This document shows, piece by piece, positions 8,976-17,624 of a stretch of 64,000 bases of DNA (the first letter of the stretch is position 1; each line of letters starts with the position of its first letter). Location: the NCBI RefSeq assembly GCF_026153515.1, contig NZ_CP110644.1, forward strand, positions 1,951,501-2,015,500. The letters are read 5' to 3'. The stretch comes from Pseudomonas sp. KU26590. GTDB lineage: Bacteria > Pseudomonadota > Gammaproteobacteria > Pseudomonadales > Pseudomonadaceae. Below the pieces are notes generated by a model that did no database searches, was not told the origin of the DNA, and worked only from the letters and a program-made list of their open reading frames with translations. The translations under genes were made by a program, and so were the position numbers.

Positions 8976-9518
8976 ATGGCGGGTATTTCCCTTCGTGACC
9001 AGTTGCTGAAAGCCGGCCTGGTCAATGAGAAGCAGGCCAAGCAGGCCAGCAAGAGCAAGCAGAAGGAGCAGCGCCTGGTGCACAAGGGCCAGGCCGTGGC
9101 GGACGACACCAGCCAGCGCGCGGCCCAGGAAGCGATGGCCGAGAAAGCCAAGCGTGACCAGGAATTGAATCGTCAGCAGCAGGAAAAGATCGAGCAGAAA
9201 GCCCGTGCCGCCCAGGTCAAGCAACTGATCGAAGCCACGCGCCTGCCAAAGCTGACCACCGAGGACTACTACAACTTCGTCGACGACAAGAAGGTCAAGC
9301 GCCTGTCGGTCAACACCCTGATGCGCAGCAAACTCAGCAGCGGCGCGCTGGCCATCGTGCACCACGGCGGAACCTACGAGGTGATCCCCCGAGAAGCCGC
9401 CCTCAAAGTGCAGGAGCGCGACCCGCGCCGCATCGTCATGCTCAGCGCCCCGACCGAAGAGCCGGATGGCGACGATCCGTACGCCGCGTACAAAATCCCG
9501 GATGATCTGATGTGGTAA
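8976..9518 (+). CDS. DUF2058 (YaiL-type) nucleoprotein-associated protein
   Basis: 180 residues. The N-terminal half is highly charged and helical (ISLRDQLLKAGLVNEKQAKQ, then Lys/Gln-rich), as in the DUF2058/YaiL family. The C-terminal half ends with IPDDLMW. The biochemical role of this family is not established; E. coli YaiL is described as a nucleoprotein/polynucleotide-associated protein. It starts 26 bp after mazG behind an AGAGAGAAG ribosome-binding stretch and is probably the last gene of that transcript. Confidence 0.85.
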   Translation: MAGISLRDQLLKAGLVNEKQAKQASKSKQKEQRLVHKGQAVADDTSQRAAQEAMAEKAKRDQELNRQQQEKIEQKARAAQVKQLIEATRLPKLTTEDYYNFVDDKKVKRLSVNTLMRSKLSSGALAIVHHGGTYEVIPREAALKVQERDPRRIVMLSAPTEEPDGDDPYAAYKIPDDLMW

Positions 9519-9607
9519 CAGCCGTTGGTGGCTCTCTACCTCCTGTAGCCCTAGCTGGCGAAGCGGTTCTGATGGGCATCTCGATGTGACTGATACGACG
9601 CCGCGTC

Positions 9608-9697
9608 TGTAGGAGCCGGCTTGCTGGCGAACCCGTTGTGCCAGCCGCCCTCGATGGAGACTCACACGCTGCGTTCGCCAGCAAGCCGGCTCCTACA
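9608..9697. repeat. REPIN (CCGGCTTGCTGGCGAA type)
   Basis: TGTAGGAGCCGGCTTGCTGG and CCAGCAAGCCGGCTCCTACA are inverted around a ~50-bp loop. The pair lies in the 283-bp gap between the DUF2058 gene and the reverse small gene; apart from the terminator nothing else is seen in this gap. Confidence 0.88.
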
Positions 9698-9756
9698 AAG
9701 GTTCGCAACCGGCCTACACGATTGGCCATCGGCGACAGAGCCGGACCCACACACAA

Positions 9757-9786
9757 CAAAACCCGCCAAGAGGCGGGTTTTGTTTT
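9757..9786. terminator. Bidirectional intrinsic terminator
   Basis: CAAAACCCGCC, a 4-nt AAGA loop and GGCGGGTTTTG form a perfect 11-bp stem, followed by TTTTG on the plus strand and T-rich on the reverse strand. It lies between the forward relA-mazG-DUF2058 genes and the reverse small gene and probably serves both. Confidence 0.85.
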
Positions 9787-9801
9787 GCTGCGATTCCGAA
9801 A

Positions 9802-9990
9802 TTAAGAATGACTGGCCTGCTGCTTGGCTTCTTGCTCGGCAAGCTCTGCTGCGTAACGCTGTGCGTCCGATTCGTAATGAAACATCCCTACCAATTGGTC
9901 TTGCTGGCGAACATCCCAGATCTGGATGCCATCGGCGATGGTTTCGTGGGAGATATGGGCGTCGTCGCGTTCAGTAACAGTTACGGTCAT
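9802..9990 (-). CDS. Small conserved Pseudomonas protein, function unknown
   Basis: 62 residues on the reverse strand, with CAGGAG about 7 bases ahead of the ATG. The sequence is acidic and soluble, with no membrane segment. A central IQIWDVRQQDQLVGMF-HYES segment looks like a short beta-hairpin element, followed by a helical, Ala/Glu/Gln-rich C terminus. I do not recognise a named family. Good translation signals and a terminator directly downstream support a real gene. Confidence 0.7.
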   Translation of the reverse strand: MTVTVTERDDAHISHETIADGIQIWDVRQQDQLVGMFHYESDAQRYAAELAEQEAKQQASHS

Positions 9991-10228
9991 AGTGCAAACT
10001 CCTGACTCTTGGATATCTGCGGCAGGACGTCGCAGGTCTTCTTTATAGTTTTTGGTAGCCGGCTAAGTAAATGTGTACATCTGGCAACAGTTATTTACCG
10101 AATCCGTAACAGTGCGCTAAATGCTTGTATTCGAAGGGTGTGCGGCGCTTTGTCACACTCGGTTGAAGGCCATGAAGAATGTTTCATTTTGTCGTTCGCA
10201 GCCAGCGCGCTTGTTGGTCGGCACAAAA

Positions 10229-10648
10229 CCTCGCCACGCCGCAGTTCAAATGTAGGAGCGCGCTTGCCCGCGATCTGGCGCGAAGCGCCAGCAAGCCCGG
10301 GGAAACGCGGTTCATCAGACAAAGTCGGGTTGCCAGATTTACGACTGCTGTGCAGCCGATCGCGGGACAAGCCACGCTCCTACGACGTTCGAGGTGTGGC
10401 AGCAGCCTCGCCACGCCGCAGTTCAAATGTAGGAGCGCGCTTGCCCGCGATCTGGCGCGAAGCGCCAGCAAGCCCGGGGAAACGCGGTTCATCAGACAAA
10501 GTCGGGTTGCCAGATTTACGACTGCTGTGCAGCCGATCGCGGGACAAGCCACGCTCCTACGACGTTCGAGGTGTGGCAGCAGCCTCGCCACGCCGCAGTT
10601 TAAATGTAGGAGCGCGCTTGCCCGCGATCTGGCGCGAAGCGCCAGCAA
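10229..10648. repeat. 177-bp tandem array containing REP pairs (2.4 copies)
   Basis: Copies begin at 10229, 10406 and 10583, each with CCTCGCCACGCCGCAGTT; the spacing is exactly 177 bp both times, and copies 1 and 2 look essentially identical. The third copy breaks off around 10648, after the short hairpin GGCGCGAAGCGCC. Each full unit contains a left arm TGTAGGAGCGCGCTTGCCCG and a right arm CGGGACAAGCCACGCTCCTA, so the two arms belong to different REP sub-types. Open frames running through the array encode repeated peptides and are not genes. The rest of the 9991-10773 gap holds nothing recognised except the terminator. Confidence 0.88.
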
Positions 10649-10703
10649 CCAGGTGAATGAGGTCCGTCAGATCAATGCTCGCCTGGGAGTACTGGTTTTA
10701 CGG

Positions 10704-10732
10704 CCAAAAAAACCCCGCCATGTAGGCGGGGT
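10704..10732 (-). terminator. Intrinsic terminator of the reverse DUF3108/purine genes
   Basis: AACCCCGCC, loop, GGCGGGGTT form a perfect stem. On the reverse strand it is followed by a run of T residues, which suits the DUF3108 gene ending at 10774. Confidence 0.85.
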
Positions 10733-10773
10733 TCGATGTTGCGTTCGATGTAGGCGTGAATCAGCTGGCTGAG

Positions 10774-11490
10774 TTAACTGCCCTTGACCGACTTACCGTT
10801 CACCGTGCCGTCCTGCAGCATGATGTTGTATTCCTTGCCGTCGGTTTCGACCTGTTGCAGGCGAACCAGCAGGTAGTCGTAGTCCTTGGCGAACCACATC
10901 ACGGTGATGCGCTTGTTCTGCGTCGGATCACGCACGCGCTCGACCTTGATGGCGTCGACCGAACCGACTTTAGTGTCTACCTTCTCGGTGCCCAGCACGC
11001 GGAAGTCGTAGGTGTCGACTTCGTCACCGTCGACCACCTGATACGTCATGCTCTTCTTGCCTGCCGCCACGTCATGCTGCAGCGCGAGCTGGTAGGTGGA
11101 CTTGTCGAGAACACCGGCATTCAGCGGGATTTTCACTGCATTGCCACGGTCCGAACCGGTGATGAACTTGGTCGGCCAGTCGAACACCAGATCGACTGTC
11201 TTGCTCTTGCCCAGGCCGCCACGTTCGAAGTGGTAGGTCTGTGGCAGCAGCTGGTCCTTGTCGACTTTGATCGTGCTGACTTCGGTCAGGCTGGCGATCA
11301 TCATCGAGGCCTTGAAACTCAGGGTCCAGGTGCCGTTGGCGTTCTTCTCGAGGCTGCGGCTGGCGCTGCCACCGCTCATGGGCAACTGTTTCCAGTCAGC
11401 GGTGTAGCTGGCGGAGAAAGGTTGAAGGTCGGCCGCGTTGACGGCGGGAAGTGCGAACAGGGCGAAAGCGAAGAGCAAAGCGCGACGCAT
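10774..11490 (-). CDS. DUF3108-domain exported protein
   Basis: 238 residues. The N terminus is a signal peptide (MRRALLFAFALFALPAVNA, cleavage before ADLQPF), so the protein is periplasmic or surface associated. The rest matches the DUF3108 pattern: beta-rich, with FSASYTADWKQLPMSG near the start and YDFRVLGTEKVDTKVGSVDA in the middle. Function is unknown. An AGGAGATATT ribosome-binding site precedes the start. It lies 8 bp downstream of purN on the same strand, an arrangement conserved in Pseudomonas, so it is probably co-transcribed with purM-purN. Confidence 0.85.
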   Translation of the reverse strand: MRRALLFAFALFALPAVNAADLQPFSASYTADWKQLPMSGGSASRSLEKNANGTWTLSFKASMMIASLTEVSTIKVDKDQLLPQTYHFERGGLGKSKTVDLVFDWPTKFITGSDRGNAVKIPLNAGVLDKSTYQLALQHDVAAGKKSMTYQVVDGDEVDTYDFRVLGTEKVDTKVGSVDAIKVERVRDPTQNKRITVMWFAKDYDYLLVRLQQVETDGKEYNIMLQDGTVNGKSVKGS

Positions 11491-11498
11491 AATATCTC

Positions 11499-12158
11499 CT
11501 AATGTCGGATCAAGTGGCCGCTGGGCCCTAAGGGCTGGCCGTCCAGTGAGGCGCCGTGTTCGTCGAGGGTCAATCGTCCTTCGGCGAACCAGCGAATGGC
11601 CAGGGGATATATCAGGTGTTCCTGGGCGTGAACCCTCTGTGCCAGCGTGGCGGGCGTGTCGTGCAACTCTACAGAAACAACTGCCTGTACGACCAGAGGC
11701 CCCCCATCGAGTTCCTCGGTGACAAAGTGCACGCTGCAGCCATGTTCGGCGTCGCCGGCGTCCAGCACGCGTTGATGGGTGTGCAGGCCTTTATACCGCG
11801 GAAGCAGGGAAGGGTGAATGTTCAGCAGTCGGCCATGGTAGTGGCGCACGAACCCGGGCGTGAGGATGCGCATGAATCCGGCGAGCACCACCAGCGACGG
11901 CTGAAACGAATCGATGGCCTTGATCAGCGCGGCGTCGAAGGCCTCGCGACCTTCGTAGCCGGTGTGATCAAGCACGCAGGTGTCGATCCCTGCGCGGGCG
12001 GCCCGTTCGAGCCCGAAGGCATCGGCGCGGTTGGAAATCACCGCACGGATGCGAGCAGGGCCCGCGCTGTCCTGAAAGCTGTCGATCATCGCCTGCAGGT
12101 TACCGCCGGTGCCGGACAGCAGCACCACCACGTCACAGGGTTGGGGCATGTCAGGCAT
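11499..12158 (-). CDS. purN: Phosphoribosylglycinamide formyltransferase PurN
   Basis: 219 residues. It transfers a formyl group from 10-formyl-THF to GAR in step 3 of purine synthesis. Near the N terminus is VVVLLSGTGGNLQAM, the phosphate-binding loop. The formyl-transfer core has GFMRILTPGFV with the catalytic NIHPSLLPRYKG motif (Asn-His), then the DGGPLVVQ segment with the catalytic Asp. The ATG at 12158 overlaps the purM stop (TAATG), which fixes this start against the longer open frame. Confidence 0.95.
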   Translation of the reverse strand: MPDMPQPCDVVVLLSGTGGNLQAMIDSFQDSAGPARIRAVISNRADAFGLERAARAGIDTCVLDHTGYEGREAFDAALIKAIDSFQPSLVVLAGFMRILTPGFVRHYHGRLLNIHPSLLPRYKGLHTHQRVLDAGDAEHGCSVHFVTEELDGGPLVVQAVVSVELHDTPATLAQRVHAQEHLIYPLAIRWFAEGRLTLDEHGASLDGQPLGPSGHLIRH

Positions 12159-13216
12159 TAATGAGCCTTGACGTTCTTCAGCTCGACTTGTGCAGCGCCT
12201 TCGGCAGCGGTGCCGATCTGGCCGATCACCCAAGGCTGCTCGCCGGCTTCGCGCAGGGTATTGAGGGAGACTTCAACGTGCTCCTGGGCGACACAGATGA
12301 CCATGCCGACGCCGCAGTTCAGCACGCGGTGCATTTCATGCTCATCAACGTTGCCTTTTTCCTGCAGCCAGTCGAAGACCGCCGGACGGGTCCAGCTCGC
12401 CACGTCGACGATGGCCTGTGCGCCTTCAGGCAGCACGCGAGGAATATTGTCCAGCAGGCCACCGCCGGTGATGTGGGCCATGGCTTTTACCGCGCCGGTG
12501 TCTTTGATCAGCTTGAGCAACTGCTTGACGTAAATGCGGGTCGGCGCCATCAGCAGTTCGGTCAGCGGCTTGCCGTCGAGCTGGATGGTGTCGATGTCTG
12601 CACCCGACACTTCGATGATCTTGCGGATCAGCGAGTAGCCGTTGGAGTGCGGACCGGAAGACGGCAGGGCGATCAGCGCGTCACCGGCGGCAACCTTGGA
12701 GCCGTCGATGATGTCAGCTTTCTCCACGACGCCGACGCAGAAACCGGCCAGATCGTAGTCTTCGCCTTCGTACATGCCGGGCATTTCAGCGGTTTCGCCG
12801 CCGACCAGCGAGCAGCCGGCCAGTTCGCAGCCCGCGCCGATGCCGGTGACCACTTGAGCGGCGGTGTCGACGTTAAGTTTGCCGGTGGCGTAGTAGTCGA
12901 GGAAGAACAGCGGCTCAGCGCCGCAGACCACCAGATCGTTGACGCACATGGCGACCAGGTCGATGCCGATGGTGTCGTGTTTGTTCAGGTTCAGTGCCAG
13001 GCGCAGCTTGGTGCCGACGCCGTCGGTGCCGCTGACCAGAACAGGCTGCTTGTAGCCGGCCGGGATTTCGCACAGAGCGCCGAAGCCCCCGAGGCCGCCC
13101 ATCACTTCCGGGCGCTTGGTGCGCTTGGCGACGCTCTTGATGCGTTCGACCAGCGCTTCACCGGCGTCGATGTCTACACCGGCGTCTTTGTAGCTCAGGG
13201 AGGGTTGCTTGCTCAT
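12158..13216 (-). CDS. purM: Phosphoribosylformylglycinamidine cyclo-ligase (AIR synthetase)
   Basis: 352 residues starting at [19 protein letters not shown], the usual PurM N terminus; the 90-codon in-frame extension upstream is not coding-like. It closes the imidazole ring (FGAM to AIR, with ATP) in de novo purine synthesis. Recognisable segments are [36 protein letters not shown], and the C-terminal [13 protein letters not shown]. It is head-to-head with the DUF2066 gene across 314 bp that should hold both promoters; no clear operator was recognised there. Confidence 0.96.
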   Translation of the reverse strand: MSKQPSLSYKDAGVDIDAGEALVERIKSVAKRTKRPEVMGGLGGFGALCEIPAGYKQPVLVSGTDGVGTKLRLALNLNKHDTIGIDLVAMCVNDLVVCGAEPLFFLDYYATGKLNVDTAAQVVTGIGAGCELAGCSLVGGETAEMPGMYEGEDYDLAGFCVGVVEKADIIDGSKVAAGDALIALPSSGPHSNGYSLIRKIIEVSGADIDTIQLDGKPLTELLMAPTRIYVKQLLKLIKDTGAVKAMAHITGGGLLDNIPRVLPEGAQAIVDVASWTRPAVFDWLQEKGNVDEHEMHRVLNCGVGMVICVAQEHVEVSLNTLREAGEQPWVIGQIGTAAEGAAQVELKNVKAH

Positions 13217-13530
13217 GATCCAGGCCTTTAGGGGGGGGATTCGGGGTAACGACCGAGTGGCAACGACGCGGGGCCTTGTCATCGCCGGTCTGCGAAGGCG
13301 CGCGATTTTATCAGGGTTGGGCGCAAGCGGCCATCCTTGGGCCGACGGGCAGGACGATGGTGAAGAAAAAATAACCCGGTTTATACCGCCGCACCCGTTC
13401 GTCGCTGGAGGGATCCGGTGTAACGTTGGCGCCTGAGTGAGCGATTCGGGCGCGTCTGCGGTCAGAGTCGGGTCACTCCAGTTCATGCAGCTATTTATAG
13501 CGTTGCCTTTTTACCCAGTGGGAATCTTTC
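13217..13530. other. Divergent intergenic region purM / DUF2066
   Basis: 314 bp between opposite start codons. No REP element, RNA gene or confident promoter hexamers were recognised; it presumably carries two divergent promoters. The open frame extending purM upstream is considered fortuitous. Confidence 0.5.
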
Positions 13531-14610
13531 ATGCGTCCACCTTCATTCATGCGCCTAAAAAACTGCCTGTTCGTGGGTTGCCTCTCATTGATGAGTCTGC
13601 CGGCGCTCGCCGAGACGGTGAACAATCTTTATCAGGTGCGCGAACCTGTCAGCGGTCAGACCGCGGACGAGAAAACCCGCGCCACCCAGGCCGCCCTGGA
13701 AACCCTGGTCATCCGCCTGACCGGCGATCCCAAGGCCGTGCAGAACGGCGGCCTTGCCGAGGTGCGCAAGGACCCTCAGCAAATCATCAGCCAGTACGGT
13801 TATGACGCCGGCCCGCCCGAAACCCTGCAGGTCGATTTCGACCCGGCGAGCACCGAACGCGTGATGCGTCAGGCGGGGCTGTCGTTGTGGGGCTCCAATC
13901 GCCCGGTCATCATGGCGTGGTGGCTGAACGATGCGACTGACGGCGCCAATCTGGTCGGCGATGGCCAAGCGTCTGCCGAACCTCTGCGTCGCGCCGCTCA
14001 GCATCGCGGGCTGCCGTTGCGTCTGCCGCTGGCGGACCTTGGCGAACAAGGCATCGGCAACGCCAAAACCCTCGACGGCACCAACGTCGCCCCGCTCAAA
14101 GAAGCGTCCGAACGCTACGGCTCGGACGCGATTCTGGCGGTTCACGCCCAGGAAAACGGCGGGCAGTGGCAGGGCAAATGGCACCTGTGGCTGCGCGACA
14201 AGATGGAGCAGGGCAGTGCCAGCGGCGCCAGCTCGGCGGAACTGGCCGACGCGGTGCTGTTGGCGGTGAGTCAGCGTCTGGCGCCGCGCTTCGTGGTCAA
14301 ACCGGGCGCCTCGACGGGCATGGTGCTGGATGTGCAGGGCATGAATCTTGAGCGTTACGCGCAGCTGCTGCACCTGCTCGAACCTTTCGGTGGTCGCCTG
14401 AAATCAGCCGACGGTGATCGCATCGCTTTCGACGTCAGCGGCAGCCCCGATCAGTTGCGTTCGCAGCTCGCGCTGGCGAAATTGCAGGAAGTGCCAGCCA
14501 GTGAAATCGCCAGCGCGCCGGTCAACCCCGCGCCCGTTGCTGCGGACGGCACGCCGGCAGCACCGCAGCCGCCCGCTGTTTCTGACAGCGCATTGCACTT
14601 CCGTTGGTGA
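13531..14610 (+). CDS. DUF2066-domain exported protein
   Basis: 359 residues. A signal peptide is clear from the second in-frame Met at 13549 (MRLKNCLFVGCLSLMSLPALA, then ETVNNLYQVREPV), so true initiation may be at 13549 rather than 13531. The mature N terminus and QAALETLVIRLTGD correspond to DUF2066, a proteobacterial periplasmic family of unknown role. The C-terminal tail is Ala/Pro rich. It lies upstream of the AI-2E-type permease gene (54 bp) in the same direction, as in other pseudomonads. Confidence 0.85.
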   Translation: MRPPSFMRLKNCLFVGCLSLMSLPALAETVNNLYQVREPVSGQTADEKTRATQAALETLVIRLTGDPKAVQNGGLAEVRKDPQQIISQYGYDAGPPETLQVDFDPASTERVMRQAGLSLWGSNRPVIMAWWLNDATDGANLVGDGQASAEPLRRAAQHRGLPLRLPLADLGEQGIGNAKTLDGTNVAPLKEASERYGSDAILAVHAQENGGQWQGKWHLWLRDKMEQGSASGASSAELADAVLLAVSQRLAPRFVVKPGASTGMVLDVQGMNLERYAQLLHLLEPFGGRLKSADGDRIAFDVSGSPDQLRSQLALAKLQEVPASEIASAPVNPAPVAADGTPAAPQPPAVSDSALHFRW

Positions 14611-14664
14611 ACAGGTTCATAACGACGTTGCACGAAGCACATCATCCTGGGGAAAGAGGCAGTA

Positions 14665-15738
14665 ATGACTGATACGCGTCGTTGGTTCTGGCTGGGCGGG
14701 GTTGTCCTGGTCTGTTTGTTCGTCTGGCTGCTGCATTCGATTCTGACGCCGTTTCTGGTGGCGCTGCTGCTGGCGTACATGGGCGATCCGCTGGCAGACC
14801 GGCTGGAAAAACTGAAGATGTCCCGCACCATGAGTGTGGTGACGGTATTCCTGTTGTTCACCCTGATCTTCATGGGCTTGCTCTTGGTGCTGGTACCGAT
14901 GCTGGCCAAGCAGCTTTATCGCCTGTACGAACTGGCGCCGCAGATCCTCGACTGGCTGCAACACACTGCCATGCCGTGGGCGCAGGCCAAGCTGGGTCTG
15001 GCAGAAGGGTTCTGGAAGTTCGACAAGGTCAAGGCGGCGATCTCGGAGCACATGGGCCAGACCGGCGACATCGTCGGCATCGTCCTGTCCCAGGCCACCA
15101 CTTCGACCCTGGCGCTGATCGGCTGGCTGACCAACCTGGTGCTGATCCCGGTGGTCTGCTTCTACCTGCTGCGTGACTGGGACGTGATGACCGCCAAGGT
15201 GCGCAGCCTGTTGCCGCGTCACCGCGAGAAGAAGATCGTCGCCCTGGCGGACGAGTGCCATGAAGTGCTGGGCGCGTTCATTCGCGGCCAGTTGCTGGTG
15301 ATGGTCGCGTTGGGTGTGATCTACGCCGCCGGGCTGATGCTGGTCGGGCTGGAGCTGGGGCTGTTGATCGGTGTCATCGCAGGTCTGGCGGCCATCGTGC
15401 CGTACATGGGTTTCGTCATCGGCATCGGCTCGGCGATTCTGGCGGGCTTCTTCCAGTTCGGCGGCGATCTGTACCCGATGATGGGCATCGTTGCGGTGTT
15501 CATGGTCGGTCAGGCGCTGGAAGGCATGGTGCTGACGCCGCTGCTGGTAGGTGATCGCATCGGCCTGCACCCGGTCGCGGTGATCTTCGCGATCCTGGCA
15601 GGCGGCGAGCTGTTCGGGTTCACCGGCATCCTGCTGGCTTTGCCGGTGGCGGCGGTGATCATGGTCCTGGTGCGCCATGTTCATGACCTGTACAAGGATT
15701 CGGACATCTACGGCGGTCTGGACGACCCCGATCTCTGA
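14665..15738 (+). CDS. AI-2E (PerM/YdiK) family membrane protein
   Basis: 357 residues with about eight membrane segments: two at the N terminus (WFWLGGVVLVCLFVWLLHSI and SVVTVFLLFTLIFMGLLLVL) and the rest after residue 145. This is the layout of the AI-2E transporter superfamily, whose members include autoinducer-2 exporters, Na+/H+ antiporters and many proteins of unknown substrate. The substrate cannot be inferred here. It follows the DUF2066 gene and precedes hda, a conserved Pseudomonas order. Confidence 0.85.
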   Translation: MTDTRRWFWLGGVVLVCLFVWLLHSILTPFLVALLLAYMGDPLADRLEKLKMSRTMSVVTVFLLFTLIFMGLLLVLVPMLAKQLYRLYELAPQILDWLQHTAMPWAQAKLGLAEGFWKFDKVKAAISEHMGQTGDIVGIVLSQATTSTLALIGWLTNLVLIPVVCFYLLRDWDVMTAKVRSLLPRHREKKIVALADECHEVLGAFIRGQLLVMVALGVIYAAGLMLVGLELGLLIGVIAGLAAIVPYMGFVIGIGSAILAGFFQFGGDLYPMMGIVAVFMVGQALEGMVLTPLLVGDRIGLHPVAVIFAILAGGELFGFTGILLALPVAAVIMVLVRHVHDLYKDSDIYGGLDDPDL

Positions 15739-15789
15739 TCCCGTTCCTGCAGTGGGCAGTGACCATGGTGAATCGATGGATACTGCTTC

Positions 15790-15876
15790 TGTAGGAGCCG
15801 GCTTGCTGGCGAACCCGATCGATCATATGCATTGTGTTGCCTGACACGACGCGTTCGCCAGCAAGCCGGCTCCTAC
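15790..15876. repeat. REPIN upstream of hda
   Basis: TGTAGGAGCCGGCTTGCTGG and CCAGCAAGCCGGCTCCTAC are inverted around a ~48-bp loop. The remainder of the 333-bp gap (15739-16071) contains only the presumed hda promoter region. Confidence 0.88.
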
Positions 15877-16071
15877 CGTCCGACCGACCGCGTCCAGGGG
15901 ACGAAGCTTTCCGGCGGGTTTTCCTCGTATTCCCCCGTCATACCAGTCACCGGCGCAAGCCTTTGATTTTGCTGGCGGTCTGCCGCATTGTGCGGCCAGC
16001 CCTGCGGGTATAGACTTTGCACACTTTTCACAGAGGCCCCTTGGCGGTTCGTCACGAACCGTTCAGCCAGC

Positions 16072-16776
16072 ATGAAACCAGTTCAGCTGCCCCTGAGTGT
16101 GCGTCTGCGTGATGACGCCACCTTCATCAATTACTATCCAGGCGCCAATGCCGCTGCACTCGGCTATGTCGAGCGGCTGTGCGAAGCCGAGGCCGGCTGG
16201 ACGGAAAGCCTCATTTATCTGTGGGGCAAGAACGGGGTAGGGCGCACGCACCTGTTGCAGGCCGCCTGCCTGCGATTCGAACAGATGGGTGAGCCAGCGG
16301 TTTACCTGCCGATGGCCGAGCTGCTCGATCAAGGCATCGGCTTGTTCGATCATCTGGAGCAGTACGAACTGGTGTGTCTCGATGACTTGCAAGTGGTGGC
16401 CGGCAAGCCTGAGTGGGAAGAAGCGTTGTTTCATCTGTTCAACCGGCTGCGCGACAGCGGCCGACGCTTGCTGATCGCTGCTTCATGCTCACCTCGGGAG
16501 CTGCCGGTCAAACTGGCGGACCTGAAATCCCGGCTGACCATGGCGCTGGTGTTCCAGATGCGCCTGTTGTCCGACGAAGAAAAACTCCGCGCCCTGCAAT
16601 TGCGCGCGTCGCGCCGGGGGCTGCACCTGACCGATGAAGTCGGGCATTTCATCCTCACCCGCGGCAAGCGCAGCATGAGCGCGCTGTTCGACCTGCTTGA
16701 GCAACTCGATCAAGCGTCGCTGCAGGCCCAGCGCAAGCTGACCATTCCCTTTCTAAAAGAAACCCTCGGTTGGTAA
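16072..16776 (+). CDS. hda: DnaA regulatory inactivator Hda
   Basis: 234 residues. Hda binds the beta clamp and stimulates ATP hydrolysis by DnaA, preventing re-initiation. The N-terminal QLPLSV hexapeptide is the expected clamp-binding motif. The AAA+ domain has a Walker A-like WGKNGVGRTHLLQ (with R where many AAA+ proteins have K), a Walker B-like VCLDDLQ, and a C-terminal ALFDLLEQLDQAS. The start at 16072 gives the normal N terminus (MKPVQLPLSVRL). The stop overlaps the sirtuin reading frame if the TTG start there is used. Confidence 0.95.
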   Translation: MKPVQLPLSVRLRDDATFINYYPGANAAALGYVERLCEAEAGWTESLIYLWGKNGVGRTHLLQAACLRFEQMGEPAVYLPMAELLDQGIGLFDHLEQYELVCLDDLQVVAGKPEWEEALFHLFNRLRDSGRRLLIAASCSPRELPVKLADLKSRLTMALVFQMRLLSDEEKLRALQLRASRRGLHLTDEVGHFILTRGKRSMSALFDLLEQLDQASLQAQRKLTIPFLKETLGW

Positions 16777-17558
16777 GCGCACCCGTGCTCGATCCGGCCC
16801 TGGTCCTGCAAACCGCAGCGGCTTTGCGCCACGCCACGCGGATTTTGATCATCACCGGTGCCGGCCTTTCGGCGGATTCGGGTTTGCCGACCTATCGCGG
16901 TGTCGGCGGGCTGTATAACGGCGAGACCGACGACGGCCTGCCCATCGAAATGGCCTTGTCCGGGCCGATGCTGCGTCGTGATCCTGCCCTGTGCTGGAAG
17001 TACATCGCACAATTGGGCAGCGCTTGCCTGAGTGGACGTCCCAATGCGGCGCACTACGCCATCGCCGAATTGCAGCGGCGCAAGCCTGAATGCTGGGTGT
17101 TGACGCAAAATGTCGACGGCTATCATCGCGCGGCGGGCAGTCCGCCGGAACGGCTGATAGAGATCCATGGCCAGCTGGCACCGCTGTACTGTCAATCTTG
17201 TGGCGCCGAAGACCCGCTGTTGAGCGAGCACCTCAGTCGACCGTTGCCACCGCTGTGCGCCCGCTGTAGTGGCGTTTTGAGGCCGCCGGTGGTGTTGTTT
17301 GAAGAGGTGTTGCCGGAGTTGGCACTGAATGTGCTTCAGAAAGAAATGGCAAAAGGCTTTGACGCTGTGCTCAGCATCGGAACCACCGCCAGCTTCCCGT
17401 ACATTCATGAGCCTATGCTGCGCGCTCGGGTGATGGGAGGCTTTACTGCCGAGATAAACCTTTCGCCGACCGATCATTCCGCGCACATGGATGCGTTTCT
17501 GAGGTGCAGAGCCTTAGAAGTGATGGACGACATCGTAAGTCACATTTGTTTCGATTGA
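16770..17558 (+). CDS. Sir2-family NAD-dependent protein deacylase
   Basis: Up to 262 residues from a TTG at 16770; a GTG at 16785 is an equally plausible start (257 residues). Sirtuin motifs are clear: ITGAGLSADSGLPTYRG for NAD binding, TQNVDGYHRAAG with the Asn-Asp pair, the catalytic His in EIHGQLAPLYC, and a zinc site of two CxxC pairs (CQSC and CARC). This is a complete enzyme expected to remove acyl groups from lysines. It overlaps or abuts hda and is probably co-transcribed. The substrate is unknown. Confidence 0.9.
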   Translation: MVSAPVLDPALVLQTAAALRHATRILIITGAGLSADSGLPTYRGVGGLYNGETDDGLPIEMALSGPMLRRDPALCWKYIAQLGSACLSGRPNAAHYAIAELQRRKPECWVLTQNVDGYHRAAGSPPERLIEIHGQLAPLYCQSCGAEDPLLSEHLSRPLPPLCARCSGVLRPPVVLFEEVLPELALNVLQKEMAKGFDAVLSIGTTASFPYIHEPMLRARVMGGFTAEINLSPTDHSAHMDAFLRCRALEVMDDIVSHICFD

Positions 17559-17624
17559 ATTTGCAAATGGGTACGATTGAAGGCATAGTCTCGGCTTCTT
17601 TACACTTCAGCCACGGTCGTGCAC

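Noticed and set aside
10229..10648. Possible CRISPR array
   Set aside because: The units are contiguous 177-bp tandem repeats containing palindromes, with no unique spacers of 30-40 bp and no cas genes.
10009..10772. Overlapping open frames through the 177-bp array, encoding repeated peptides
   Set aside because: They are translations of REP tandem repeats in several frames on both strands, which is typical of repeats and not of a protein.
13217..13486. 90-codon N-terminal extension of purM
   Set aside because: Not similar to any PurM N terminus and lies in the divergent promoter region; [10 protein letters not shown] at 13216 is the normal start.
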